Below, piece after piece: positions 1-7,015 of a DNA stretch of 47,182 nt. A program made the translations under genes and the position numbers. The stretch covers positions 1 through 47,182 of the forward strand of contig JAFGXQ010000177.1 in NCBI GenBank assembly GCA_016936575.1, read 5' to 3'. The first letter of the stretch is position 1, and every line of letters starts with the position of its first letter. The notes under the pieces were generated by a model. The model was not told the DNA's origin. It ran no database searches and was given only the letters and a program-made list of their open reading frames with translations. Source of the DNA: Deltaproteobacteria bacterium (GTDB taxonomy: Bacteria; Myxococcota_A; Polyangia; JAAYKL01).

Positions 1-435
1 ACTGCCTTCTTTGGTTTGACCGAAGTCCGTCACGCTGATGCAATTGTGATGATCGAGCCGGCTGCAGGCATTGGCTTCTCGTTTAAAACGCTCCACAAAT
101 TCTTTTTGCCGGGCCAGTTCCGGGTTGACCATTTTCAGGGCGAACGATTTGCCGAGGCGCAGATGCTTGACCAGAAAAACGGTGCCCATGGCGCCCACCC
201 CCAGGCGCTCCTGGACTTCGTACCGATCATCGATAACGGTGCCGGGCGCGAGGTCTTCGGGGCCGGAGTGCAACCTGGACTCGCGGGTGAGCGGATTGTC
301 GTGAACCGGCGACGACGACTCATCGGCCGCGGCGTTCTGCACGGTTCGAACCGTGGGTTTGGGCAGTGGCGGCAGCGAGTCAATATCTGTAGCGGTCAGT
401 TCCACAGTGTGCTGATTTTCGTTCTTTTTATTCAC
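1..435 (-). CDS. Ser/Thr protein kinase, N-terminal part (cut by left edge)
   Basis: The minus strand reads open for 145 codons from a GTG at 435 to the window edge; an in-frame TAA lies 15 codons upstream, and the first in-frame ATG would fall inside the ATP-binding loop, so the GTG is the best start although no clear ribosome site precedes it. After a low-complexity head of about 65 residues comes the start of a Hanks-type kinase: the glycine loop LGVGAMGTVFL, the ATP-binding lysine in FALKM, and the alpha-C glutamate in RFKREA. The fragment stops at VTDFGQTKEG, before the catalytic loop. Kinases of this family phosphorylate Ser/Thr on partner proteins and are abundant in Myxococcota. The catalytic residues and any membrane or sensor domain lie outside the window, so activity and location cannot be judged. 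Confidence 0.9.
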   Translation of the reverse strand, partial: MNKKNENQHTVELTATDIDSLPPLPKPTVRTVQNAAADESSSPVHDNPLTRESRLHSGPEDLAPGTVIDDRYEVQERLGVGAMGTVFLVKHLRLGKSFALKMVNPELARQKEFVERFKREANACSRLDHHNCISVTDFGQTKEGS

Positions 436-512
436 TTGGTATATGTAATATTAAACGGTTCGAACATCAATGTGGATTCGACACATCTGCGGCTGCTTCT
501 GTTGTTACAGCC

Positions 513-1235
513 CTACGGATTTCCGGAGTCGGTGTCCGGGGTATAGGGCACTTCGCCGGTTGCAGGGGTGGAATCAAAGTAGCTGGCCGCGCGAACGTCA
601 CCCCGGAGGGTACCTTTGAGGGAGGGAGAAATATCTCCGTAAAAATAGCGAATCAAATCCACGTGCGCCGTGCAGATTTGGGTGCAATAGTACGGGTACA
701 TCTGCAACGCTTCGGCGGCAATCACGTATTCGCCGTCGTTGGTGACGATTTCGTACACCGACTCAAAACAGCTGCTTTGCAGTGACAGATGGATTTGTCC
801 GCTGCTGGGGTCGCTCCACTCCACCATAATATCATCGTCCCGGGAAATGGGAGAGCCCACCGGAGCGGTCATTAGAAGCGGACCGTCGGAATAAGCCACA
901 CTGGAATAGGCGCCTTCCTCCGGTCGGTTGAGAACAAATTCATATTCTCCGGTGGCGGATACATTGCCGGTATACCGGGTGGGGTTGCCGCCGCTTTCGT
1001 GAAGTTTCGTTCCATTGACCGAAATGGTATCGCCGCAGGCGCCCAGTTCCAGATATGTGCCGCCGGGATCATCGCCCACCCAGAAGGTGGCCTGCACTGC
1101 TGCGTTCTCGCCCTGTTCAGACACCTCGTATTCCACATAGATGCCGGGCGTGCGTACATTGCAGGAATCCTCTTCTTCAAAACATCCGATTGCGGTGATG
1201 GAACTCAGCACCAGAAAAAAACATACGTGTTTCAT
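513..1235 (-). CDS. Putative lipoprotein of unknown function
   Basis: This 240-residue protein starts at an ATG preceded by a purine-rich AGGGAGAGAGAG site. It opens with a lipoprotein signal ending at SITAIGC, so Cys18 is the likely lipidated residue, followed by an acidic EEEDS stretch. The rest contains several cysteines and alternating polar/hydrophobic segments that suggest an all-beta extracytoplasmic domain, and it ends in a Thr/Asp/Ser-rich tail (PYTPDTDSGNP). I do not recognise the family. It faces away from the transglycosylase downstream of a 341-base gap, and its stop lies 77 bases from the kinase start, so it could be the first gene of a kinase-containing transcript. Function unknown; a secreted or outer-membrane-anchored role is inferred only from the signal. 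Confidence 0.75.
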   Translation of the reverse strand: MKHVCFFLVLSSITAIGCFEEEDSCNVRTPGIYVEYEVSEQGENAAVQATFWVGDDPGGTYLELGACGDTISVNGTKLHESGGNPTRYTGNVSATGEYEFVLNRPEEGAYSSVAYSDGPLLMTAPVGSPISRDDDIMVEWSDPSSGQIHLSLQSSCFESVYEIVTNDGEYVIAAEALQMYPYYCTQICTAHVDLIRYFYGDISPSLKGTLRGDVRAASYFDSTPATGEVPYTPDTDSGNP

Positions 1236-1313
1236 CTCTCTCTCCCTCTAAGTTGTAAGCGTTAAGCCGGCCCAAAGACCGTGTTTCCCTCGGAATTTGC
1301 AATGGCTGTGCCA

Positions 1314-1339
1314 GCGGCGAAAAATCAATAAATCGCCGC
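1314..1339. repeat. Inverted repeat GCGGCGA/TCGCCGC
   Basis: Seven-base perfect arms (1314-1320 and 1333-1339) enclose a 12-base AT-rich loop. It lies about 80 bases upstream of the lipoprotein gene starting at 1235. It could be an operator or half of a terminator; no T-tract follows directly. Confidence 0.4.
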
Positions 1340-1343
1340 GATT

Positions 1344-1366
1344 GTCACCGATAGTGTGACTTTTTT
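1344..1366 (+). terminator. Possible intrinsic terminator, plus strand
   Basis: GTCAC (1344-1348) pairs with GTGAC (1356-1360) and is followed by six T. The stem is short and no intact plus-strand gene lies upstream, so it may be a leftover of a lost gene or chance. Confidence 0.25.
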
Positions 1367-1378
1367 GCCACGAGCCTC

Positions 1379-1534
1379 TGCAAAACCGATCGGCGCCTGT
1401 GTCGATTCTTCGGACTTTCCAATGGATATTGGTTGCGTGCCCAGGCCGTTCACGATGCGGAAGTTGCTGAAGAAAAACTCAAAAACGTGATTTCTCAAAT
1501 CCCCCCTTGGGCGCAGCAGGAAGCACAGATGTAA
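1379..1534 (+). pseudogene. Remnant of a HigA/VapI-type antitoxin (C-terminal part)
   Basis: The plus strand encodes about 51 residues ending at a TAA (1532-1534). The segment RLCRFFGLSNGYWLRAQ, followed by AVHDAEVAEEKL, matches the way I recall the C-terminal half of HigA/VapI antidotes (XRE-fold antitoxins), where a helix reading RFFG-S--FWL-LQ is followed by a short helical tail. The N-terminal helix-turn-helix half is absent: in-frame sequence upstream becomes unlike the family and meets a TAG near 1352. No start codon in a sensible position and no HigB toxin is visible in the gap. I read it as a decayed end of a toxin-antitoxin locus. The assignment rests on motif recall and could be tested by a protein profile search. 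Confidence 0.6.
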
Positions 1535-1576
1535 CGCCCCATGTAAACGAGAGCGTTGCGGTATTTCTAATTCAGT

Positions 1577-4189
1577 TCAGCGATTCAGGTTGAAATCGAG
1601 GGTCAGGAAGGGGCGGTCTTTGTCGTACAAAAATTTATAGGTGGCGTAGGTGGCGAGCACGCGCTTGGTGTAACCGCGGGTCTGTTCGTAGGGAATCGAT
1701 TCCACCCACAGGTCGAGGGGCTGATCGCCTCGTTCTTTGAGCCAGCGCGCCACCGCACCGCCGCCCGCGTTGTAACCGGGAACAATCAGTGCCGGATGAT
1801 TTTCGAACATGCCGCCCAGATACGACAGATACGCCGCACCCAGGCGAACATTGGTCTGCGGGTCGTTTAAACTTTTTTTGGTCACCTGAATGCCCAGCCC
1901 TTTTCCCATTGATTTGGCCGTCGGCAGAATCAGCTGCATCAACCCCATGGCGTTGGCCCACGACTCTATCTTGTGATTGAAGCCGCTCTCCTCGCGCATA
2001 ATGGCGAAGATGAGCGATTTTTCAATACCGCTTTCCGTCGATGCGAACGCCACTTCACTATCGAACGCCTTGGGAAACGCCAGGGTCCAGGCGGTGTAGT
2101 CGTCGCCGGTGGGATAGCGGTTTTTCCAGCCGTCGTTCATTGACGTGGACACCTCTTTGGCGTCTGTGAAGCTGCCCACCTGACGAAATAATGCAGCGGC
2201 CGCGCGGTGCACGGATGGCGGTGTGTCGGGGCGGGACAATACGGATTTGATCAGTTTGGTGCCCCGGGTGGTCAGCCCCAGCCGAATCAGCTCCACCCCG
2301 GACGCAAAGGGGCCGTCGGTGAGCAGGGTTTCTTCAATGGTATTTTTCTCGGTACCCCCCCCGGGCGCCAGCTCTGCGGTCAGCAGTTCCGCGCGGGTGC
2401 CGTCCAGTTCCATAAGCCGACTGTATGCCAGCACCATGTAAAACGAAAACGGCGTGGTCGAGATAACATACTCGTATCGTGCCAGCGCATCGTCGGTTTT
2501 TTCGAGCAGTTCCAGCACCCGTCCGTACCAGTATCCGGCGCGGCCCGCGGTGTACCAGCCCTTTTCGATGGGAAACATATGATAATATTTTTCGAGAATT
2601 TCCTCGGCCTTTTCGAGGTTGTCGCTGTCCAGTGCACGCTTGGCGCCCACCCACAGGGCTTCCGCGCGCATGTCCCCGGAAGGATAATCGTCGGGCAGGG
2701 ACGACACCATCGATAAAAAGCGTTCCTCATTGCCGAGGGCAAGCCAGCAGCGCGCAGCGTGCAACCGTGCATCGTCGGCGTAGGAATGGGTGGGGAACAG
2801 TTTTTCCACCTGGGCGAACATGTCGATGGCCTCCCGGTACCGGTTGGCGCTCATGTTACTTTTGCCCGCTTTGTACAACGCCTTCAGCCGAATTTCGGGC
2901 ATGCGGCAGTCAGCAGCCACGTCGGTGAACAGGTCGGCGGCCTTGCCGTGTTCTCTTTTAAAGCTGGTGACAATGGCTTCTTCGTAGCGTGCCTGGCACT
3001 CCAGCGCGCCGCCCCGCTTGGCGAACTTGAGTACCTTCTGATACGCTTTGAGCGCTTTGTCATGGCGGCGTTTGAGCATGAGCTCACGGGCGTCTTCATA
3101 CAGATTTTCGGCCACTCGGGTCTCTTTTTTCTGCTTGGGAATTTTTTTACCGATTCGGCCGAGCAGGGTTTCTTCGTGTTCGAGCGCTTCCCGGGTCCAT
3201 TTGCCACCGGGCGCCTGCGCTTCCATGGTGTTCATCAGCGTAAGCGCTTCGTCGATGAGGGCACGCATGTATTCGTTCGGATCGGCCGGCGTGATCTGCA
3301 ATTTTTCAGATACCAAATTCGCCAGTTCCGCAGCGTCCGCGGTGTCGGTATCTGCAGTGTCGTACATCACGGTTGCGGACTCGGTATCGGCTTCGCCGGC
3401 ATCGGTGTCCGCTGGGGTGTCGCCCTTCGTATCAGCGCTAACGGGGTCAACATCGGCGTCGCTGTCTTCATTGCTTTGGTCGTTCGCCGCGTGGTGTGCT
3501 TCAGTTTGCTTCAGGTCATAGTCGTCGGTCAATGCGGTGATACATGCGATGATTTTGGCTTGGCATTCTGCTTTGGCGTAGCCGGGCCATTGATCCAGAA
3601 CCAGGCGGTATTGCCGCAGTGCGTCTTCAAACTGATCCTGCTGCAGATGTGCGTCGCCGATGAGCATGGCGGCCTGGGCGCGACTGTGGGTCATCTGTTC
3701 GGCGAATGTGATGCATTCGTCATATTTATTTAACCGAAACGCGGAAAGGGCGGTCACTTCGTAAATGACATCAGCCAACAGCGGCAGGGAAGATGTCATA
3801 GCGGGCAATTCAGTGTAGGCTCGGGCGGCATCGCCTGCATAGTACGATAAATAGGCCGACAGGAATCGCGCCCGGTCGCGCAACGCGGTGTCGGCGCCGG
3901 ATGCGGCAACGGTGTCAAAGGCGGCAATCGCATCCGCCAGTCGATCCTCGTTAAGCGCCGTGGCGGCGTCACCGTTGTTGATATGTTCGAAATAGGGAGT
4001 TAATGTACCGAGCGCGACTTCTCCAGGCGCCGGCGGGGCCTTCGGTATTTTTTGCGTCGCGGGTGTCGGTTCAGTTTTTTCGGGAGTGGTCGGCAGCGCG
4101 CTTCTGTCGGAAACCGTACACGCGGTTACCAGTGCGGGTACAAGAAGAAAAAAAAGTGCGTTTTTTGGTATCAAATTGCGTTTACCCAT
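1577..4189 (-). CDS. Lytic murein transglycosylase lipoprotein with TPR superhelix
   Basis: The 870-residue protein is an exported peptidoglycan lyase of the Slt70 type, predicted to cleave MurNAc-GlcNAc bonds with formation of 1,6-anhydro-MurNAc. The signal ends in the lipobox VTAC, so it should be anchored in a membrane and face the periplasm. Residues of about 50-720 are mostly helical repeats of TPR type, interrupted near 235-290 by an Asp/Thr/Ala-rich linker. The catalytic SLT domain fills about 725-860: the MREESGF motif carries the catalytic glutamate (about E734), followed by GLMQLILPTA and GYNAGGGAV, all hallmark SLT motifs. A GTG three codons upstream (4198) is an alternative start; neither has a clear ribosome site. 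It is divergent from the beta-barrel gene at 4404. At 870 residues it is longer than typical Slt (about 620), the excess being extra repeats. Confidence 0.9.
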   Translation of the reverse strand: MGKRNLIPKNALFFLLVPALVTACTVSDRSALPTTPEKTEPTPATQKIPKAPPAPGEVALGTLTPYFEHINNGDAATALNEDRLADAIAAFDTVAASGADTALRDRARFLSAYLSYYAGDAARAYTELPAMTSSLPLLADVIYEVTALSAFRLNKYDECITFAEQMTHSRAQAAMLIGDAHLQQDQFEDALRQYRLVLDQWPGYAKAECQAKIIACITALTDDYDLKQTEAHHAANDQSNEDSDADVDPVSADTKGDTPADTDAGEADTESATVMYDTADTDTADAAELANLVSEKLQITPADPNEYMRALIDEALTLMNTMEAQAPGGKWTREALEHEETLLGRIGKKIPKQKKETRVAENLYEDARELMLKRRHDKALKAYQKVLKFAKRGGALECQARYEEAIVTSFKREHGKAADLFTDVAADCRMPEIRLKALYKAGKSNMSANRYREAIDMFAQVEKLFPTHSYADDARLHAARCWLALGNEERFLSMVSSLPDDYPSGDMRAEALWVGAKRALDSDNLEKAEEILEKYYHMFPIEKGWYTAGRAGYWYGRVLELLEKTDDALARYEYVISTTPFSFYMVLAYSRLMELDGTRAELLTAELAPGGGTEKNTIEETLLTDGPFASGVELIRLGLTTRGTKLIKSVLSRPDTPPSVHRAAAALFRQVGSFTDAKEVSTSMNDGWKNRYPTGDDYTAWTLAFPKAFDSEVAFASTESGIEKSLIFAIMREESGFNHKIESWANAMGLMQLILPTAKSMGKGLGIQVTKKSLNDPQTNVRLGAAYLSYLGGMFENHPALIVPGYNAGGGAVARWLKERGDQPLDLWVESIPYEQTRGYTKRVLATYATYKFLYDKDRPFLTLDFNLNR

Positions 4190-4334
4190 CAGCAGCACTC
4201 TAGCAGCCCGATTTGCCGAGAACCACTTTTCGGCGATTTTTCATAAGGTAGAACGTTTTTCTTTCTCTTTTTAGTTCGGTTACCACGACAAAATGCCGGT
4301 TTCTTCAAAAAATTGCTGCAGGGATTGAATTTCG

Positions 4335-4363
4335 TTGGTACTGTCCGAGCGGAAAATTATGAC
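4335..4363 (+). promoter_or_regulatory. Candidate sigma70-type promoter
   Basis: TTGGTA (4335-4340) and TATGAC (4358-4363) are separated by 17 bases and lie about 40 bases upstream of the ATG at 4404. The match is partial and untested. Confidence 0.3.
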
Positions 4364-4403
4364 GGACTGTGCCCATTGGGCCGGAAAGGATTAAGGATAA
4401 CTA

Positions 4404-5432
4404 ATGAAAAAGAAATATTTGCCGATTTTGGTCGTTGCGCTGCTGCCCTTGCTGGTAGCGAATCAGGCTGCGGCGGAATTGAAAATGGGCGCCGGCGCCA
4501 AGTTCGCCTGGGACAACTACAAAACCGCGATTATGGACTACAACACTCAGACCGAAGCCACTATCGGATCCATGAGCTATGCCAGCCCCCGATTCGGCGG
4601 GAATTTTCAATTGAAAATCAGCGACCAGTTTGTGTTGTCGATTATCGCGGATTTCGGTTTTTTCAAGCACACCATTTATCCGTATCCTGAAACCAACTCT
4701 GATGCAGCGTATGAAAGTGAGCATAAATTCTTCAAATTCGGAATCGGTGTGGACGGCAAGTTCTATCTGAAAAAACCGGTCGACAAAAGAGCGGTGCCCT
4801 ACCTGTCATTGGGCTTGGGCAAATATTTCGCCAAAGCCTCCGCCACCCCCGACACCGATGACGCCGGCAACACGCTGATTAAAACCGAATTGGAAATCAT
4901 CAGCAAACTGTCGTCTCCGTTTTATATCGGTTTCGCGTTCGGTGCGGAGTATGTGGTCAATGAATCGTTCAGCTTCGGCGCCGACATTTTCGGGCTGCGC
5001 ATGGAATTGGCCAAAGTTGATTCCGGCATGGGGTATCCGGGGGATATGATGACCGGCGAGCAGTCTTATCTCAATCTGTATATGTACACTGCGTTGACGG
5101 TTAACTTCACTTTCCTCAAGGATTCCGGCGCGGCTGCTCCGGCGGGGAATGTGTGGGGTACCGGCGGTCAGCAGCAGGATACCGGCTGGGGCGGCACCGG
5201 CACCGGTTCAGCCACCGGCGGCTGGGGAACGCCCGCACCTGCACCGCAACCTGCACCGCAGCCGGCCAACAACTGGGGAACGCCCGCACCTGCACCCGCA
5301 CCGCAACCCGCAGTCGTGCCCGCCCCGGCGCCTGCGCCCCAACCGATGCAGCCCGCTCCGGAGAAAAAGAAACCCGCGTTCGGCGGTGGCGGCGGTGCCT
5401 CGGTTGCCCCCCCCCCTCCACCGGCGCCGTGA
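4404..5432 (+). CDS. Outer-membrane beta-barrel-like protein with Pro-rich tail
   Basis: The 342-residue protein begins with a classical signal peptide (cleavage near AAA-E, residue 24). Residues of about 25-235 show alternating aromatic and glycine-rich strands (for example AGAKFAWDNYK and FYIGFAFGAEYV), as in small OmpA/OmpW-like barrels, and this part ends at YTALTVNFTFL, a typical last strand. The remaining 100 residues are a Gly/Trp then Pro/Ala/Gln-rich tail with a 17-residue repeat (WGTPAPAP units) and a final Gly5 and Pro6 run. Such tails can span or contact peptidoglycan, but no binding motif is visible. An AAGGATAAC site precedes the ATG. It is divergent from the transglycosylase and lies upstream of a SPOR gene, so a cell-envelope role is likely. 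Confidence 0.75.
   Translation: MKKKYLPILVVALLPLLVANQAAAELKMGAGAKFAWDNYKTAIMDYNTQTEATIGSMSYASPRFGGNFQLKISDQFVLSIIADFGFFKHTIYPYPETNSDAAYESEHKFFKFGIGVDGKFYLKKPVDKRAVPYLSLGLGKYFAKASATPDTDDAGNTLIKTELEIISKLSSPFYIGFAFGAEYVVNESFSFGADIFGLRMELAKVDSGMGYPGDMMTGEQSYLNLYMYTALTVNFTFLKDSGAAAPAGNVWGTGGQQQDTGWGGTGTGSATGGWGTPAPAPQPAPQPANNWGTPAPAPAPQPAVVPAPAPAPQPMQPAPEKKKPAFGGGGGASVAPPPPPAP
5222..5296 (+). repeat. Two 24-bp direct copies in the Pro-rich tail
   Basis: The same 24 bases occur at 5222-5245 and 5273-5296, a spacing of 51 bases (17 codons), keeping frame. They encode the WGTPAPAP units of the barrel protein's tail and could expand or contract by recombination. Confidence 0.8.
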
Positions 5433-5587
5433 TTTGAACGCCTTCTTTTCTTTCCTTTTTTTCCGATAAAAATTTCATCCATTTTTTTGATTTTTCTGTA
5501 GTCAATTTGCTAATTTTTTTAGGTGGTTGGAGCAGGTTATCCATATTTTGCTTTAAATATTTTTTCGTAAAACTTGCTTTTCGGGGA

Positions 5588-5615
5588 TACATGTGGTTAC
5601 ACTAACCTACATGTA
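5588..5615. promoter_or_regulatory. Dyad around TACATGT ahead of the SPOR gene
   Basis: Bases 5588-5599 and 5603-5615 form a near-perfect inverted repeat: TACATGTGGTTA against TAACCTACATGTA, with one bulged base. It ends 14 bases before the start codon and touches the ribosome site, so it could be an operator or a 5' hairpin controlling translation. Confidence 0.45.
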
Positions 5616-5629
5616 GTCAAGGAGGCACC

Positions 5630-6289
5630 ATGCAGGATTTAAGTCGGTACAGAAAAAAAGATCACATCGAAATCAGCACGAAATACATTTCCCCGCTGGT
5701 GGTGGGATTGGTCACACTGGTTGGGCTTGTATTTGCCATGGGCGTTCTGGTGGGGAGTCGTCAAACGTCGGCCCCGGAATGTCCGGAGCCGGATCTGCTC
5801 ACCAAGCTGAATGAACAGTCCGGTGAACCGCAGATACCCACCAAGGTCGATTCGGTTTCGTACCATACCGCATTGAAAGCGGAGCCGCAGAATGTTCCGG
5901 TACCGGCATCATTGAAGTCGATGGACAGTGAGGACGAGCCGGTGAAAGGGGAATCGGCTTCCGAGCGCGAGGAGCTCGAAAAGGTGAGCCTCAGTACTCC
6001 GGTGAAAGATGAAGAACCGGTGCCCGAAAAGATCAGAGACGACGAAGCCGACGTGTTCACACTGCAGGTGGGATCTTTTCAGGATCACCGGGAAGCCAGT
6101 CTGATGGTGAACCGGCTGCGCCGCGCCGGGCACAAGTCATTTCTGGTTCGCGTGAATATGCCCGACAGCGGGGTCTGGTATCGGGTTCGCGTGGGGCCGT
6201 TTGATTCCAAGCGCGATGCGTGGAGTTACAAGCAGGATTTTGAATCTAAGGAGCGCCTGCCTGCTTTTGTGGTAAAAAGAAGAAGTTAG
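5630..6289 (+). CDS. SPOR-domain membrane protein
   Basis: The 219-residue protein has a short basic cytoplasmic head, one transmembrane segment at about 20-42 (ISPLVVGLVTLVGLVFAMGV), a Glu/Pro-rich periplasmic linker, and a C-terminal SPOR domain at about 143-216 with the usual pattern FTLQVGSFQDHREA, then NRLRRAG and YRVRVGPF. SPOR domains bind denuded glycan strands at division septa, as in FtsN and DedD, so a role in division or wall remodelling is likely. The layout (single pass, long linker, C-terminal SPOR) fits FtsN-like proteins, but no conserved essential FtsN segment can be recognised. A strong AAGGAGG site sits 5 bases before the ATG. The next gene encodes a roadblock protein with its own promoter-like sequence. 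Confidence 0.9.
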   Translation: MQDLSRYRKKDHIEISTKYISPLVVGLVTLVGLVFAMGVLVGSRQTSAPECPEPDLLTKLNEQSGEPQIPTKVDSVSYHTALKAEPQNVPVPASLKSMDSEDEPVKGESASEREELEKVSLSTPVKDEEPVPEKIRDDEADVFTLQVGSFQDHREASLMVNRLRRAGHKSFLVRVNMPDSGVWYRVRVGPFDSKRDAWSYKQDFESKERLPAFVVKRRS

Positions 6290-6321
6290 TGCCGGTGCGC
6301 GGTAATAATTTTTCTGTTCAC

Positions 6322-6351
6322 TTGACGCGGCAAGCGTACTGGACGTACATT
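6322..6351 (+). promoter_or_regulatory. Candidate promoter for the roadblock gene
   Basis: TTGACG (6322-6327) and TACATT (6346-6351) are 18 bases apart, with an AGGAGG site at 6361-6366 just before the ATG at 6371. Transcription would begin only about 13 bases before the start codon. Confidence 0.4.
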
Positions 6352-6370
6352 TGAGAAACTAGGAGGAATT

Positions 6371-6724
6371 ATGTTTGGCTCCATTTTAGAAGAAACTGTA
6401 ACGAGTGTGAAAGGTGCCCGCGCAGCCATTCTGATGGGATTCGACGGAATTCCGGTTGATGCGTATACCGCTGATTCCGATTCCGATATCGAGTCAATCG
6501 GAATGGAGTTCTCCGTGTTGCTGAAAGAAGTTCAGAACGCCGCCGCCCAGTTGGAAGCGGGCAGCGCCAATGAGATCACCATCCGTACAGAAAAATTTTC
6601 GACGATTCTCAGAATTTTGAACGACGAATACTTCATGGCCATCGCGGTCGCCGCCAACGGTAATCTGGGGAAGGCCCGATATCTCCTGCGCATGGCCGGT
6701 CCCAAACTCCTCGAAGTGCTGTAG
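6371..6724 (+). CDS. Roadblock/LC7 domain protein (MglB-like)
   Basis: The 117-residue protein is a single roadblock/LC7 domain: GARAAILMGFDGIPVDAY at the N-terminus, a central IGMEFSVLLKEVQNAA helix, and NDEYFMAIAV with a final helix. Proteins of this fold regulate small Ras-like GTPases; in Myxococcus, MglB is the GTPase-activating partner of MglA in polarity and motility. This one resembles the short stand-alone roadblock proteins common in Myxococcota more than MglB itself, and no MglA-like GTPase gene is in the window, so the partner is unknown. AGGAGG precedes the ATG. The next plus-strand gene, a TPR protein, starts 291 bases further on behind its own promoter-like sequence. Confidence 0.85.
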   Translation: MFGSILEETVTSVKGARAAILMGFDGIPVDAYTADSDSDIESIGMEFSVLLKEVQNAAAQLEAGSANEITIRTEKFSTILRILNDEYFMAIAVAANGNLGKARYLLRMAGPKLLEVL

Positions 6725-6859
6725 TCGCTCCATCTCTTGTAATTTCCGGTTAATTCAGCTTTTCTGTTCTTTTTTACAGACGACTGATTTGTGTCCGCTC
6801 TGGACTGTTATTTTTTTACAAATACTGGATAGAATTTTCACAGAAACGTAAACCCGGTG

Positions 6860-6889
6860 TTGACCAACGCACCTCCGCTCTTGTAAAGT
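6860..6889 (+). promoter_or_regulatory. Candidate promoter for the TPR-propeller genes
   Basis: TTGACC (6860-6865) and TAAAGT (6884-6889) with an 18-base spacer lie about 125 bases before the GTG start at 7016. Partial consensus match only. Confidence 0.35.
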
Positions 6890-6949
6890 ATGTTCCTTAA
6901 ATTATTACATAAGACAAACGGTGTGTTTTATATTATATCGGCGCCGGTT

Positions 6950-6974
6950 GTCTGAAACATTTTTCGATTCAGAC
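6950..6974. repeat. Inverted repeat GTCTGAA/TTCAGAC
   Basis: Perfect seven-base arms at 6950-6956 and 6968-6974 around an 11-base spacer, 42 bases before the TPR gene. It could be an operator or a leader hairpin; no T-tract follows. Confidence 0.35.
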
Positions 6975-7015
6975 TGTTATTAGAACGTTGTTGAACCTGT
7001 TTTGGGAATGAATAC

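Larger units (their letters stand above)
1236..1576. other. Gap with stem-loops and a gene remnant
   Basis: No complete gene is visible in these 341 bases. The gap holds two stem-loops (1314-1339 and 1344-1366) and the C-terminal remnant of a HigA-like antitoxin (1379-1534). It must also contain the promoter for the lipoprotein reading leftward from 1235 and the 3' end of the transglycosylase transcript coming in from the right. Confidence 0.6.

Noticed and set aside
16..546. A 176-codon plus-strand frame at the left edge
   Set aside because: It overlaps the minus-strand kinase, whose glycine loop and lysine are unmistakable.
2759..3733. A 324-codon open frame on the plus strand opposite the transglycosylase
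   Set aside because: Antisense shadow; the minus-strand gene has TPR and SLT motifs and the plus frame none.
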